64,000 nt of DNA from Archangium lipolyticum (GTDB lineage Bacteria > Myxococcota > Myxococcia > Myxococcales > Myxococcaceae), in assembly GCF_024623785.1 (NCBI RefSeq), contig NZ_JANKBZ010000017.1, positions 62,001 through 126,000 on the forward strand, in the 5' to 3' direction. A model generated the notes under the pieces. That model did no database searches, had not been told where the DNA came from, and saw only the letters and a program-made list of their open reading frames with translations. The first letter of the stretch is position 1. Each line of letters starts with the position of its first letter. The position numbers and the translations under genes were made by a program. Of this stretch, positions 47,224-56,336 are shown piece by piece.

Positions 47224-47738
47224 CCAGCCAGAATACCAGCACCGTCCAACTCCCCTCGACTCCGCTGAGGAAGACCCCTGACGAGTCTGGCTTCCTGCGG
47301 TCCGCCGCCGGTGCCAATCTGGGAGTCACTGTTCATGTGGACGACGAGTTCTTCGATCATCTCGTTCTGGATGGCAGAAATGGAGAACGAAGATGAAGAC
47401 CATGGAAGATGACCTGCGTGCGGGCTTCGAGGAAGGCAGGTTCCAACCCCCTCCCATCAAGGCGTGGCCGCTGGCCCAGGCCACCGAGGCAGCACATCCT
47501 GTTGCCCCCAGCCGGCCTGCTCGGCTGACGCCGGAACGAGGCCACCCCGGTACGCGTGGTGTTGGGCTCCAAGCATAAGCACTGGAAATCACGACGGTTT
47601 CGTAGGCTGCCCGGTTACGGTGACGAATTCCGGGGGGGCGTGTCGATCCTTGCCAGGCTCGTTCGTCGCCATTCAGAAAGGAGACGCTGGCGGTCATCCT
47701 CGCCCGGAGCGTCCTCCCAACCCGAAAGGAAAACGACG
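47224..47738. other. Gene-poor stretch holding a quinone-reductase scar
   Basis: 515 bases between the GNAT start and the YCII gene start. The only recognisable content is the decayed reductase end at 47393-47528. The rest gives no supported ORF. GAAAGGAAAACG at 47724-47735 is the ribosome site of the next gene. Confidence 0.4.
47393..47528 (+). pseudogene. C-terminal remnant of an MDR quinone oxidoreductase
   Basis: One frame reads DLRAGFEEGRFQPPPIKAWP and then LAQATEA. This is the late C-terminal segment of medium-chain NADPH:quinone reductases (usually followed by a Y.AV..G motif and GK.VL.P). The rest is lost. In a shifted frame, HILLPPAGLLG and a TGA at 47526 give what should be the very last residues. 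So an internal deletion with frameshift joined two pieces. The N-terminal 80% of the gene is absent. Confidence 0.6.
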
Positions 47739-48173
47739 ATGCGCGTCATGGTGGTGGTCAAGGCAACGAAGGACTCCGAGGCGGGCGTGATGCCCGACGA
47801 GAAGCTGCTCACCGAGATGGGCAAGTACAACGAGGAGCTGGTGAAGGCCGGCGTCCTGCTGGCCGGCGACGGCCTCCACCCGAGCCGCAGGGGCAAGCGC
47901 GTGCGGTTCTCGGGCGGAAAGAAGAGCGTCATCGACGGTCCGTTCGCCGAGACGAAGGAGCTCATCGCCGGCTACTGGATCTGGCAGGTGAAGTCGATGG
48001 ACGAGGCCGTGGAGTGGGCGCGCCGCTGCCCAGACCCCATGCCCGGCGAGGAGTCGGAGCTCGAGATTCGTCCGGTCTTCGAGGCCGAGGACTTCGGCAG
48101 CGAGCTCACGCCGGAGCTGCGCGCGCAGGAGGACCGTCTGCGCGCCGAGGTCGAGCGGCAGCGCGGGTCGTGA
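47739..48173 (+). CDS. YCII/DGPF domain protein
   Basis: 144 residues from ATG 47739, after GAAAGGAAAACG. Motif VIDGPFAETKELIAGYWIWQVKSMDEAVEWARRCPDPMPGEESELEIRPVFE covers the DGPF/YCII-related fold (about residues 60-115, quoted as a landmark in parts: VIDGPFAETKELIAGYWIWQ). Such proteins often flank ECF sigma factors or sit alone; none is adjacent here. Function unclear, probably a dimeric small-molecule or oxidation-related protein. Confidence 0.85.
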   Translation: MRVMVVVKATKDSEAGVMPDEKLLTEMGKYNEELVKAGVLLAGDGLHPSRRGKRVRFSGGKKSVIDGPFAETKELIAGYWIWQVKSMDEAVEWARRCPDPMPGEESELEIRPVFEAEDFGSELTPELRAQEDRLRAEVERQRGS

Positions 48174-48209
48174 CGCGCAGGGACGGGACCCCAGCTCGAG
48201 ACCGGTGGG

Positions 48210-49217
48210 TCAGCAGGAAGTAGCGGGTGAGGGGAGCGCGACACCGCCCTCCAGGCAGCCGAGGCCGACCAGGGTGGTCCGGACGGCTTCGTCGAGCGGC
48301 GTGTGGGGCTCCCTGCCGAGCACGGCCAGGAGGCGCGCGTTGTTCATGTGGACCGGCGTTTCCCACAGGTAGCGCATCTCCCTCAGCTCCCGGAACAGCG
48401 GCATGAAGGGCGAGGCCAGTCCCAGCAACCACCAGGGGAAGGCGCGGACCTTCAGGTCCGGACGGCCGACGACCCGGCGGATGGCGGCGATCATCCGGGT
48501 TCCATCGTCGTCCCAGTGTCCGTTCATGTGGAACGTCGAGAAGGTCTCGAGCGCCTCCTCGCGCTCCACCAGTTGGACCATGGTCTCGGCGACGTCCGGG
48601 AGGTAGGCCCACTGGTGGCCGATGCCCCGCGGGCCCGGAGCGGTGATGGCGGTGACGGGCTGGCCAGGCTTGACCAGGCCCTGCGAGAACCAGTTGTTGG
48701 CCGCCCCGGGCCCGAAGAAGTCCCCGGCGCGGACGATCAACACCTTCGCCTCGCCTCTGGCGGCGGCCGCACGCAGGCGGCGCTCCATCTCGACGCGGAT
48801 GGCGCCCTTGCGGGTGACGGGATGCTGTGGGGACGTCTCATCCACGTCCGGGAACGCGTCGGGTCCGTAGTTGTAGACAGTCCCCGGCAGGAGGATACGG
48901 GCGCCGCTCTCCCGTGCCGCCGCGAGGGTACTGTCCAGCATGGGCAACACCAGCTCGCCCCAATTGCGGTAGCCGGGCGGGTTCACCGCGTGGACGATGA
49001 GGGAGACGCCCCGGGCCGCGGCGACGACCTCCTCGGGGTGCATGGCATCCCCCTGGAACCAGGTGAAGCCGGTCTGGTCGCGATTGCCAGCCGCCACCCT
49101 GGCGGGGTCGCGGTGGAGGGTCCGGACCGTCCAGCCGCGCGCCTTCAGCCTCCGTGCGACCTCTCCGCCGATACCGCCGGTAGCTCCGAGGACGAGTGCA
49201 TTCCGATTCCGAGTCAT
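48210..49217 (-). CDS. NAD(P)-dependent epimerase/dehydratase (extended SDR)
   Basis: 335 residues from ATG 49217; the longer frame lacks conserved sequence. Rossmann motif VLGATGGIGGEVARRL (GxxGxxG). NYGP in TVYNYGPDAFPD marks the region of the catalytic Tyr; the following segment ...VRKGAIRVEMERRL is where the YxxxK Lys would be sought, and the typical YxxxK is not clear. The sequence resembles NAD-dependent epimerase or nmrA-like proteins. It is divergent from a LysR gene 94 bases away, its probable regulator. Confidence 0.85.
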   Translation of the reverse strand: MTRNRNALVLGATGGIGGEVARRLKARGWTVRTLHRDPARVAAGNRDQTGFTWFQGDAMHPEEVVAAARGVSLIVHAVNPPGYRNWGELVLPMLDSTLAAARESGARILLPGTVYNYGPDAFPDVDETSPQHPVTRKGAIRVEMERRLRAAAARGEAKVLIVRAGDFFGPGAANNWFSQGLVKPGQPVTAITAPGPRGIGHQWAYLPDVAETMVQLVEREEALETFSTFHMNGHWDDDGTRMIAAIRRVVGRPDLKVRAFPWWLLGLASPFMPLFRELREMRYLWETPVHMNNARLLAVLGREPHTPLDEAVRTTLVGLGCLEGGVALPSPATSC

Positions 49218-49311
49218 GTGTGTTCTCCGTTCGTTGTCCACGACAGGAACATCGCCTCCAGGGCCTCTGAACGCCATTGCATGAATGCGTGGGGTCGCTA
49301 TACGGAAATGC

Positions 49312-50205
49312 ATGAACCGCGTCGACCCGAGCTGGGACCTCTACCGGACCTTCCTGGCCGTTCTACGGGAGGGCTCGCTGTCCGGCGCCGCGCGCTCGCT
49401 GGGACTCACGCAGCCGACCATCGGGCGGCACATCGAGGCACTCGAGCAGGCGATCGGTTTCCAGCTCTTCACCCGCTCGCAGCGCGGCCTCGCCGCCACG
49501 GAGGCGGCCCTGGAGCTGCTGCCCTACGCCGAGGCGCTGTCCTCCACGGCGGCATCCCTGCTTCGGGCCGCCTCGGGCCAGGGTGGCACCGTGAAGGGCA
49601 CCGTCCGGGTGAGCGCCAGCGAGGTCATGAGTATCGAGGTCCTACCGCCCCTCCTGACGGCCCTGCGAGAGCAGTATCCGGAGCTCGTCATCGAGCTCGC
49701 GGTCTCCAACACCGTCGAGGATCTGCTCCGACGCGATGCCGACATCGCCGTCCGGATGGTGGAGCCGAGCCAGGAGTCCCTGGTGGTGAGCCGCCTCGGC
49801 ACGATCCCACTCGGGCTGCACGCCCATCGGAGCTACCTCGACCGGCGGGGCACGCCGAAGCGTTTCGAGGACCTCGCCACGCACAGCGTGATCGGCTTCG
49901 ACCGGGAGACACCGGCCATCCGGAGCCTGCTCAAGAGCGTCCCGAAGTTCGACGTGGCCCGCTTCGCGCTGCGGACCAACAGCGACCTCGCCCAGTTGGC
50001 GGCGATCCGGGCCGGTTTTGGGATCGGCGTCTGCCAGGTCGCGCTGGCGAGGCGGGACCCCAACCTCGTCCGCGTGCTTTCGGATGCCTTCGAGCTGAAG
50101 CTCGGGACCTGGCTGGCGATGCACGAGAACCTCAAGTCGACCCCACGTTGCCGCATCGTCTTCGACGCGCTCGCCGTCGGCCTCAAGGGATACGTGGAGC
50201 GCTAG
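49312..50205 (+). CDS. LysR-family transcriptional regulator
   Basis: 297 residues from ATG 49312. HTH near residues 15-45 (LREGSLSGAARSLGLTQPTIGRHI, landmark) and an effector domain (GTVRVSASEVMSIEVLPPLL; DADIAVRMVEPSQESLV; SDLAQLAAIRAGFGIGVCQ). It is divergent from the extended SDR gene with 94 bases between starts, so it is likely its regulator and autoregulated. An upstream in-frame start would begin within that control region. Confidence 0.9.
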   Translation: MNRVDPSWDLYRTFLAVLREGSLSGAARSLGLTQPTIGRHIEALEQAIGFQLFTRSQRGLAATEAALELLPYAEALSSTAASLLRAASGQGGTVKGTVRVSASEVMSIEVLPPLLTALREQYPELVIELAVSNTVEDLLRRDADIAVRMVEPSQESLVVSRLGTIPLGLHAHRSYLDRRGTPKRFEDLATHSVIGFDRETPAIRSLLKSVPKFDVARFALRTNSDLAQLAAIRAGFGIGVCQVALARRDPNLVRVLSDAFELKLGTWLAMHENLKSTPRCRIVFDALAVGLKGYVER

Positions 50206-50277
50206 AAGATCCGCTCGCTGGCAATTCCGGTGCCGCTTCGGGCACGCTGTGTCCCGGGTCCGGGGAACAGGTGCGAG

Positions 50278-51075
50278 ATGACAGCCGGTGCGCAGATGAG
50301 GGGCTACGAGGAGCTCGCGCCCCCCGCCAGCATGGCGGATGCGGTGGACGCGTTCTGGCGCTACTCCGCGCCACCTCGTGACGCCGGAGCCGGGCCCGAG
50401 CTCCACCGGATACTGCCGGACGGCTGCACCGACCTCATCTTCCATTTCCGTGACACGGGAGGCCCGGTGTGGATGGCCGCCCCGTCCCTGAAGGTGGTCG
50501 GCCCCATGGAGCGCTTCGCCCTCGTCACCATCGAGCCCGGCTCGGTGAGCCTGGGCATCCGGTTCAAGCCCGGGTGGGCGCTCCCGCTGCTCGGCGTGAG
50601 TCCCCGCGAGCTCCGTGGACTCAGTGTTCCCGTCGCGGACTGTTCGCCAGCCCTCACCCTGCTCCAGCGGCAACTCGAGGACTGTCGCTCACCTGCGCAG
50701 GCCCAGGCCCTCCTCCAGAAGAGCGTCGCCCGGCGGCTGGCGTCCTTCCGGGAGGCGCCTCGGCCCCGAGCCACCCAGGCCCTGCGCTGGCTCCAGTCCT
50801 CGGGAGGACTGGTGCGCATGTCCTCGCTGGCACGGACGCTGGGGGTGAGCGAGCGCACCCTGCACCGGGACGTGCTGGATGAGGCGGGAGTGCCACCGAA
50901 GCTGCTGGCCCGGGTGCTCCGCTTCCAGCGAGCCGTGGTGCTGCTGCGCTCCGGTGGAGGAGAGGACCTGAGCGCCGTGGCGCTCGCGTGCGGTTACGCC
51001 GACCAGGCGCATCTCTCGCGCGAGGTACGGGACCTGGCGGGCCTCACGCCCACGGCGCTCCAGCTCGAGGGCTGA
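50278..51075 (+). CDS. AraC-family regulator with DUF6597-type N-terminus
   Basis: 265 residues from ATG 50278. The N-terminal beta-rich domain (YEELAPPASMADAVDAFWRYS; ILPDGCTDLIFHF; VSLGIRFKPGWALPLLG) is the DUF6597-type sensor found in many AraC regulators that recognise small molecules. The C-terminal HTH is at about residues 170-262 (MSSLARTLGVSERTLHRDVLDEAGVPPKLLARVLRFQRAV, landmark). A VOC protein gene follows 88 bases after the stop and is a candidate target. Confidence 0.85.
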   Translation: MTAGAQMRGYEELAPPASMADAVDAFWRYSAPPRDAGAGPELHRILPDGCTDLIFHFRDTGGPVWMAAPSLKVVGPMERFALVTIEPGSVSLGIRFKPGWALPLLGVSPRELRGLSVPVADCSPALTLLQRQLEDCRSPAQAQALLQKSVARRLASFREAPRPRATQALRWLQSSGGLVRMSSLARTLGVSERTLHRDVLDEAGVPPKLLARVLRFQRAVVLLRSGGGEDLSAVALACGYADQAHLSREVRDLAGLTPTALQLEG

Positions 51076-51163
51076 GCCCTGTCCGATTCCTTCAAGACAG
51101 GCTGGGGTGGGTCGTGCGAATACAGCCGCACGCTGTTCCACCTGCGCACCGGAGTCCACCGCC

Positions 51164-51553
51164 ATGAAGCTCGGCTACGTCATCCTCTACGTCTCGAACG
51201 TACCCGCCACCGTCGACTTCTACGAGAAGGCCTTTGGCCTGCAACGTCGCTTCCTCCACGAGAGTGGCCAGTACGCGGAGATGGAGACCGGCGCGACGGC
51301 GCTGGCCTTCGCCGCGGAGGAGATGGCGAAGGACAATGGCCTCACCGTGCGCTTCAACCGGCCGAAGGAGGACGCGGCGGCGGTGGAGGTGGCGCTCGTC
51401 GCGCCAGACGTCGAGGCCGCCTACGAGCGCGCGGTGAAGGCGGGCGCCCGGGCCGCGCAGCCGCCCAAGCAGAAGCCCTGGGGGCAGACGGTGGCCTACG
51501 TCAGGGACCTCGACGGAGTGCTCGTGGAGCTCTGCACGCCGATCTCCCCCTGA
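51164..51553 (+). CDS. VOC (glyoxalase/bleomycin resistance) family protein
   Basis: 129 residues from ATG 51164. A single VOC module pair: MKLGYVILYVSNVPATVDFYEKAFGLQRRF (beta-alpha-beta-beta-beta, landmark), then LVAPDVEAAYERAVKAGARAAQPPKQKPWGQTVAYVRDLDGVLVELCTP. The metal-position His or Glu in this single-chain form is at VEL near the C-terminus. It could act as a glyoxalase-like enzyme, antibiotic-binding protein or epimerase. Neighbouring AraC suggests drug or metabolite response. Confidence 0.85.
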   Translation: MKLGYVILYVSNVPATVDFYEKAFGLQRRFLHESGQYAEMETGATALAFAAEEMAKDNGLTVRFNRPKEDAAAVEVALVAPDVEAAYERAVKAGARAAQPPKQKPWGQTVAYVRDLDGVLVELCTPISP

Positions 51554-51757
51554 AGCGAGGGGAGGGCGGGGTGGAGGGAGACACGAAATCAACACCCCTG
51601 GCTTTCTCGAGCTCCTTGATCTTGATTCCAGCTCGTCAAATTTTCTCAAAAAGCCAATTGGCCATATGAGAATCTGGTGTGAATCATTTCCCTCTGGCGT
51701 TCGCTTCGACTCCTGTTACCCTCTCTCCGCTCTCGTTGCTGCCTGGAGGCCGCATCC

Positions 51758-53020
51758 ATGTCCATTCCTTGCGTGCTGTCTTCATCATCAAGACGAACTG
51801 GGTCATTGAAGCATCTCATGCAAGGCTTTGCGCTGGCCTTCCTTGGCATCGCTGGCGCCGCACATGCCCAGAACCATCCGTTTGGCAGCCACCATCAGCC
51901 CTACCACTCGTCGACCTTGAGTGTTTCGGCCGGTGCGGCCGCGGCCGATAACGCGACGTCGGATTTCTATTGGAAGTGGAAGAGCCGCTACGTAGAAGCC
52001 GGTTGTCAGCCGGACGAGTACCGCATCCGGGCCAGCACGGGAGACGGCGCCCATGTCGTGTCCGAAGGCCAGGGCTACGGCATGTTGATCGCCGTGATGA
52101 TGGCCGGACAGGACCCGCAGGCTCGTGAGATCTTCGACGGCCTGCACCGCTACAACCGCCGTCATCCCAGCCAGAACAATCCCGACCTGATGGCCTGGGC
52201 GCAGGATTCCAACTGTCGCGACATCCTCGACCACGACTCGGCCACCGATGGCGATCTCGACATCGCCTACGCGTTGCTGCTCGCGCATAAACAGTGGGGC
52301 TCCAGCGGCTCGATCAATTACGCGTCCGAAGCCACCCGAGTGCTCAATGCAATCGCGAAGAGCAATGTCAATCCGACCACCCGACTGGTCAATCTCGGCG
52401 ATTGGGCCATGTTGCAGGAGGATCCCGCCTATTACTACGCCACGCGTAGTTCGGACTGGATGCTCGGCCACTTCCGCGGCTTCATCGGCCACACCAGCAC
52501 CGACTGGTCGCGGGTGTTGAGCGCGCATCAGACGTTGATTGAAACGATGCAGACCCGATACGCCAGCTCGACTGGCCTGGTGCCCGACTTCATCGTCAAC
52601 ACGAACACCACGCCTCGCCCCGCGCCCGCCAACTTCCTCGAGGCTCCGCACGACGGCAGGTATTCCTGGAATGCGAGCCGCGTGCCGTGGCGCATCGGCA
52701 TCGACGCGGCCATCAGTGGCGACACACGCTCGCGCAACGCGGCCAGCATGATCAGTCGTTGGATTCGCGGCAAGACCGGAGGCAAGCCGAACAACATCCG
52801 TGCCGGCTACTACCTCGACGGCCGCCAGATCGAGTCCTACAACGACATGGTCTTCATGGCGCCGTTCGCCGTCGCGGCCACCACGGACGCCGGTGGTCAG
52901 GCATGGCTGGACAGCCTGTGGAATCAGATCGTCTCCACCGGCCCCACCGAGGACTACTACGGCGACACGCTCAAGCTGCTGGTCATGCTGTGCGTCTCGC
53001 GTAACTGGATGACGCCGTAA
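51758..53020 (+). CDS. Secreted GH8 endoglucanase/licheninase/chitosanase-type glycosidase
   Basis: 420 residues from ATG 51758 with GGAGG 10 bases upstream. The signal peptide ends GAAHAQ (cleavage near 37). Catalytic GH8 features: proton-donor Glu103 in VVSEGQGYGM and the GH8 signature ATDGDLDIAYALLLA with Asp164. It breaks beta-1,4 (or mixed-linkage) glucosidic bonds outside the cell. Substrate (cellulose, lichenan, chitosan, xylan) cannot be fixed by eye. The third-position GC is lower than the neighbours. The leader at 51580-51690 is AT-rich, so it may be horizontally acquired. Confidence 0.9.
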   Translation: MSIPCVLSSSSRRTGSLKHLMQGFALAFLGIAGAAHAQNHPFGSHHQPYHSSTLSVSAGAAAADNATSDFYWKWKSRYVEAGCQPDEYRIRASTGDGAHVVSEGQGYGMLIAVMMAGQDPQAREIFDGLHRYNRRHPSQNNPDLMAWAQDSNCRDILDHDSATDGDLDIAYALLLAHKQWGSSGSINYASEATRVLNAIAKSNVNPTTRLVNLGDWAMLQEDPAYYYATRSSDWMLGHFRGFIGHTSTDWSRVLSAHQTLIETMQTRYASSTGLVPDFIVNTNTTPRPAPANFLEAPHDGRYSWNASRVPWRIGIDAAISGDTRSRNAASMISRWIRGKTGGKPNNIRAGYYLDGRQIESYNDMVFMAPFAVAATTDAGGQAWLDSLWNQIVSTGPTEDYYGDTLKLLVMLCVSRNWMTP

Positions 53021-53125
53021 TCGGGCTCCTTGACGCCCGCTGGCATGGGCCCTGTTCAAACTCGGATTCACCTGAAGCAACCACCGCTCGGGCCAAGCTC
53101 ACAGCCCAGCGGTGGCTTGTCTATA

Positions 53126-53326
53126 TCAATCAACGTGTTCCAGACTTGTGCTTTCCAGAGCTCGCATCCAGTCGGACCAATGGGCCGGATCCATAGGCTG
53201 ACCGTCTGAACCCAATTGAAGCCCCGATAGCAAGTCACCCAGGGCCACTGGCCTACCGACTCGGTTCCAGTAGTCTTCCAGGAAACGAGCCATTGCTTTG
53301 AACGCTGTCTTTTCGTCTACTTGCAT
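53126..53326 (-). CDS. Small conserved-looking protein of unknown function
   Basis: 66 residues: starts MQVDEKTAFKAMARFLEDYW, then LGDLLSGLQLGSDGQPMDPAHWSDWMRALE. The pattern FKAMARFLEDYW...DLLS...D..DPA.W.DW resembles short, helical proteins (about 65 to 75 residues) that I have seen near toxin or peptide-immunity loci. No domain name can be given with confidence. It lies alone between the GH8 gene (convergent) and the kinase at 53461. Coding by composition and family-like pattern; low certainty. Confidence 0.5.
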   Translation of the reverse strand: MQVDEKTAFKAMARFLEDYWNRVGRPVALGDLLSGLQLGSDGQPMDPAHWSDWMRALESTSLEHVD

Positions 53327-53460
53327 TTCATCTCACCAGGTTCTCGACCGTTTCAATCCTTTGAAGCAACTCGAGAAAGCCATGTCGCGCCCTGGATAGA
53401 TCAACCGAGCGGCAAGCGCAACGAAGGGTAGGGTGTCTGACACCTTGGGTGGGAGGCGTC

Positions 53461-55026
53461 TCATCCGTCCGAGGGCCCACCCAGGGGAAGCTCGACGACG
53501 AAGGTCGAGCCCAGCCCCGGTTCGCTGTGAACGGCGATGGAGCCGCCCAGTCCCTCGACGATCTGTCGGCTGATCCAGAGCCCGAGGCCGAAGCCCCCGT
53601 AGTGCTGGAGCGACACCGCCCGCTCGAACCGCTCGAAGATGCGCTCCTGGTCCCGCGCCGAGATGCCGATGCCATGGTCTCGCACGACCAGGCGCGTGCT
53701 CTTCCCCAGGCGCTGCAAGTCCACCTCGACGGGCCTGCCCGGTCCGTACTTGATGGCATTGGAGAGCAGGTTGCTGACGACCTGATCCAAGCGGAGCCGG
53801 TCCCACCTGCCGAGGACACCCGTGTCGCTCCTCAGGTGCAGCGAGCACCCCGCCCGGTCCAGATCCTCCTTGAACTGCCCCAGGACATCCTGGAGGACCT
53901 CTCCGAGATCCACTTCCTCAAGATGGAAGTCGAGCCGGTTCGCCGTGATGCGGGACACGTCCAGGAGGCTGTTCACGAGCTTCGCCAGACGATCGATCTG
54001 CCCGTGGATCCGCACGATCTTGCGGCCCGCGGTACCGTCCGTCTTCTCGCCTGTCTGTTCCGTGCGGTGTTCCAGGGCACGCAGGTTCAGCTTCACCGAG
54101 GTCAGGGGAGTCTTGAGCTCGTGAGAGGCGATGGACAGGAACTCGTCCCGGGCCGCGACGGCCTCCTTGAGCTCTCGGAGGAGCCGCTCCTTCTCCTCCT
54201 CCGCCTTCCGCTTGTCCGTCACGTCCCGTGTCACCTTGGCGAAGCCGCGCAGCCGCCCATCCGAGTCCCGCACCGCCGTGGTGACGACGTGCGCCCAGTA
54301 GCGGCTCCCATCCTTGCGGACGCGCTCGCACTCGGATTCGTGCCGGCCGTGGAGGCTCGCCGTCGCGAGGTCCTCCTCCTCCCTTCTCGCCCGCTGGTCC
54401 TCCTCCGTGTAGAGCCCCGAGATGTGCTGGCCGATGATCTCCTCGGCCGAATGGCCGTAGAGACGCTCGGCGCCCAGGTTCCAGGTCTCCACACGGCCGC
54501 CCGCATCCAGCATGAAGATGGCGAAGTCCTTCACCCCCGCGAGCAGCATTCGAAAGCGCTCCTCGCTCTCGCGGAGCGCCCGCGCGACCACGAGGTGCTC
54601 GGTCACATCCCGCGTGAAGCACCGGGTGTGGAGGAACTTCCCGCTCTCGTCGAAGCGGACGCTGGAGGTGATGGAGACCTCGCGCACGGAGCCGTCCTTG
54701 CACCGCAGCCGCGCCGAGTACTCCAGGAGCTTCTCCCCCCGCGTGAGCCGCTGGAGGATGTCCGCGATCACCTCGCTGTCCGCGTGGAACTCGGTGATGT
54801 TGTGGCCGATGTACTCCTCGGCCGTGTAGCCGAGCGGCTCGTAGTCCGACTTGTTCGCCCACAGGATGGTTCCATCGGATGCGACCCAGTGAAGGCCGAT
54901 GGCGGCCGAGTCGACGAAGTCCGCCAGGGCATCCTGCGAGCGAGCGTGTCTGACTTCGATCGGGTCCTTTCCGCCACCTTCGAAGACAGGGAGGAGCGCA
55001 TCATCCTTCGAGCACGAACGAATCAT
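53461..55026 (-). CDS. Cytosolic PAS-PAS sensor histidine kinase
   Basis: 521 residues from ATG 55026 (a longer in-frame reading exists but lacks conservation). The first PAS lies at about 30-150 (AAIGLHWVASDGTILWANKSDYEPLGYTAEEYIG, landmark), the second at 160-285 (FAIFMLDAGGRVETWNLGAERLYG), with the closing motifs DVTEHL and DVTDKRKAEEEK. Phospho-acceptor SIASHELKTPLTSVK. ATPase: SNLLSNAIKYG (N), VVRDHGIGIS and GGFGLGLWISRQIVEGLG (G1, G2). No transmembrane segment. No response regulator gene lies next to it. Orphan kinase, output probably a distant regulator. Confidence 0.9.
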   Translation of the reverse strand: MIRSCSKDDALLPVFEGGGKDPIEVRHARSQDALADFVDSAAIGLHWVASDGTILWANKSDYEPLGYTAEEYIGHNITEFHADSEVIADILQRLTRGEKLLEYSARLRCKDGSVREVSITSSVRFDESGKFLHTRCFTRDVTEHLVVARALRESEERFRMLLAGVKDFAIFMLDAGGRVETWNLGAERLYGHSAEEIIGQHISGLYTEEDQRARREEEDLATASLHGRHESECERVRKDGSRYWAHVVTTAVRDSDGRLRGFAKVTRDVTDKRKAEEEKERLLRELKEAVAARDEFLSIASHELKTPLTSVKLNLRALEHRTEQTGEKTDGTAGRKIVRIHGQIDRLAKLVNSLLDVSRITANRLDFHLEEVDLGEVLQDVLGQFKEDLDRAGCSLHLRSDTGVLGRWDRLRLDQVVSNLLSNAIKYGPGRPVEVDLQRLGKSTRLVVRDHGIGISARDQERIFERFERAVSLQHYGGFGLGLWISRQIVEGLGGSIAVHSEPGLGSTFVVELPLGGPSDG

Positions 55027-55523
55027 GGAGATCACGCGAATTGACGCTTGAGCGCTCCCGAGAATTTCAGCTCCGACACCGCCACGACGGACCGTCGTCT
55101 CTACCCGTTGGACGGGCCCATACAGGGCAAGCGAGCAGCCAGGCCGCCTGCCGGGGTACCAGGATGGACATCTGCGAGGACGCACGGGCGAGCATCACGG
55201 TCGTTGATGGAGCCCTCGCCGGACGTGAGCGGTGGGCGCGCACGTCCGGTGCGTGCTCCGCGTCGGTCCACAGTTCCCTGGGCGGGGCTTTCACAGGCGC
55301 GAACTCGATATAGCTGCCCCAGATGTTGGCCCTTGAAGGGTGGAGGCGGCGGGAATCGAAGCCGCTAAGGGGAGATCCGCCCTTCCTCGGGACCAGAGGC
55401 CCACCCTCGGTTTTCCCTCTGAAAATGGGGCGCCCATCTGTCCGGGCGAGTCCAGGCGCGTCCATTCCGGTTGGTCCTTTTTTGGGTGCGACTAGGAAAT
55501 GATGTGGACCATGCTCCGCTCCC
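55027..55523. other. Gene-poor stretch with an ssrA-end-like repeat
   Basis: 497 bases between the kinase and the eroded toxin gene. The only structured item is the tmRNA-3'-end-like sequence at 55339-55360. I see no supported ORF, promoter or terminator. Confidence 0.4.
55339..55360 (-). repeat. Sequence like the 3' end of ssrA/tRNA genes (possible att scar)
   Basis: On the minus strand this reads TTCGATTCCCGCCGCCTCC plus ACC, the usual T-loop, T-stem 3' half and acceptor end of bacterial tmRNA. The T-stem 5' half is broken (a GCCGC follows instead of CCCGC). Integrases often use this part of ssrA as attB and copy it into the element's att site. Similar cores lie at 56783 and 62794. Confidence 0.45.
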
Positions 55524-56314
55524 ATGCCGGCCACGATCAGGAGAGGGCGCAAGCCGCCACCGAGCCATGAGCGCACGAGCCGAGCCCTTCAAGGGCTGCG
55601 CCCGTGGACGGTGACGCTGGTACTGGCCTTGGCCGCATGCGCAACGGACGATGGAATGCGGTGGGAGCAGGAGCCCGCCAGAGCGGTGGCGGAGGAGTCC
55701 TGCGAGTCGGTGGCCGGGCCCGCGCGGGTGGTGCTCGAGGCGGAAGGCCGACAGGTGGTGCTCCCCGCCCTGCCCCGGCGCGCGCCCGTGCATTTCTCCC
55801 AGGCTGAGTTCGAGCACTCCATGCGGTTGCTGGTGGCGCAACTCCCCGGCCCGCCCCAGCCCCTCTTCCACCGGCCGGGCAAGACTCCGAGGCTCTCTGC
55901 GGCCTGGCGAGCCTCGCGCTCCTCGCAGCTCGCCTGGTCGAGTTCGTGCTCCCAGTACGAGGCCCCTTCGCGCTGCGGGACTGTCCGAGAGCCTGAACTG
56001 CACCTGGACGAGGAGGAGCGGGCGGACATGGCGCTCATGTTCGCGTTCGAGAGCCTCTGGCCCGGTGTTCAGTCAGTAGTAGAGGCCTCGGTAGACCCGG
56101 AGCTGCGGTCACGGCCGATCCTCGTCTGGCAAAAGAGCTGAAGCTCTCTCCAGGAGAGATTGAAGCGTTGCCGACGAGCACTACTGCTCCAAGTGGTTAT
56201 ACATGGCATCACCACCAGGACGTAGGCAGAATGCAGCTCATTACGGATGGCGCACACCAGCTTGCGAGACCGCACACCGGAGGGATGTCCATCTGGGGAG
56301 GCGGATACCAATAG
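55524..56314 (+). pseudogene. Eroded SitA-like toxin lipoprotein gene with WHH nuclease tail
   Basis: The first frame (55524-56141) gives a lipoprotein N-terminus with lipobox LAAC (Cys39) and SitA-like segments APVHFSQAEFEHSMRLLVAQ and ADMALMFAFESLWPGVQSVV, then stops at a TGA at 56139. From about 56105 a second frame reads DPRLAKELKLSPGEIEALP, GYTWHHHQDVGRM and PHTGGMSIWGGGYQ, ending at TAG 56312-56314. This tail matches the nuclease tip of the toxin at 693-2510. A normal gene of this type is about 500-600 codons, so the middle has been deleted and the frames no longer connect. The adjacent immunity gene is intact. Confidence 0.75.
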
Positions 56315-56336
56315 ATTTTCGGATGGAGGAGTTCAA

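Noticed and set aside
53328-53819. Minus-strand ORFs overlapping the end of the PAS kinase
   Set aside because: They are frame-shifted shadows of the kinase ATPase domain.
55041-55368. Short plus-strand ORFs between the kinase and the eroded toxin
   Set aside because: No start context, no domain, and biased composition typical of non-coding GC-rich DNA.
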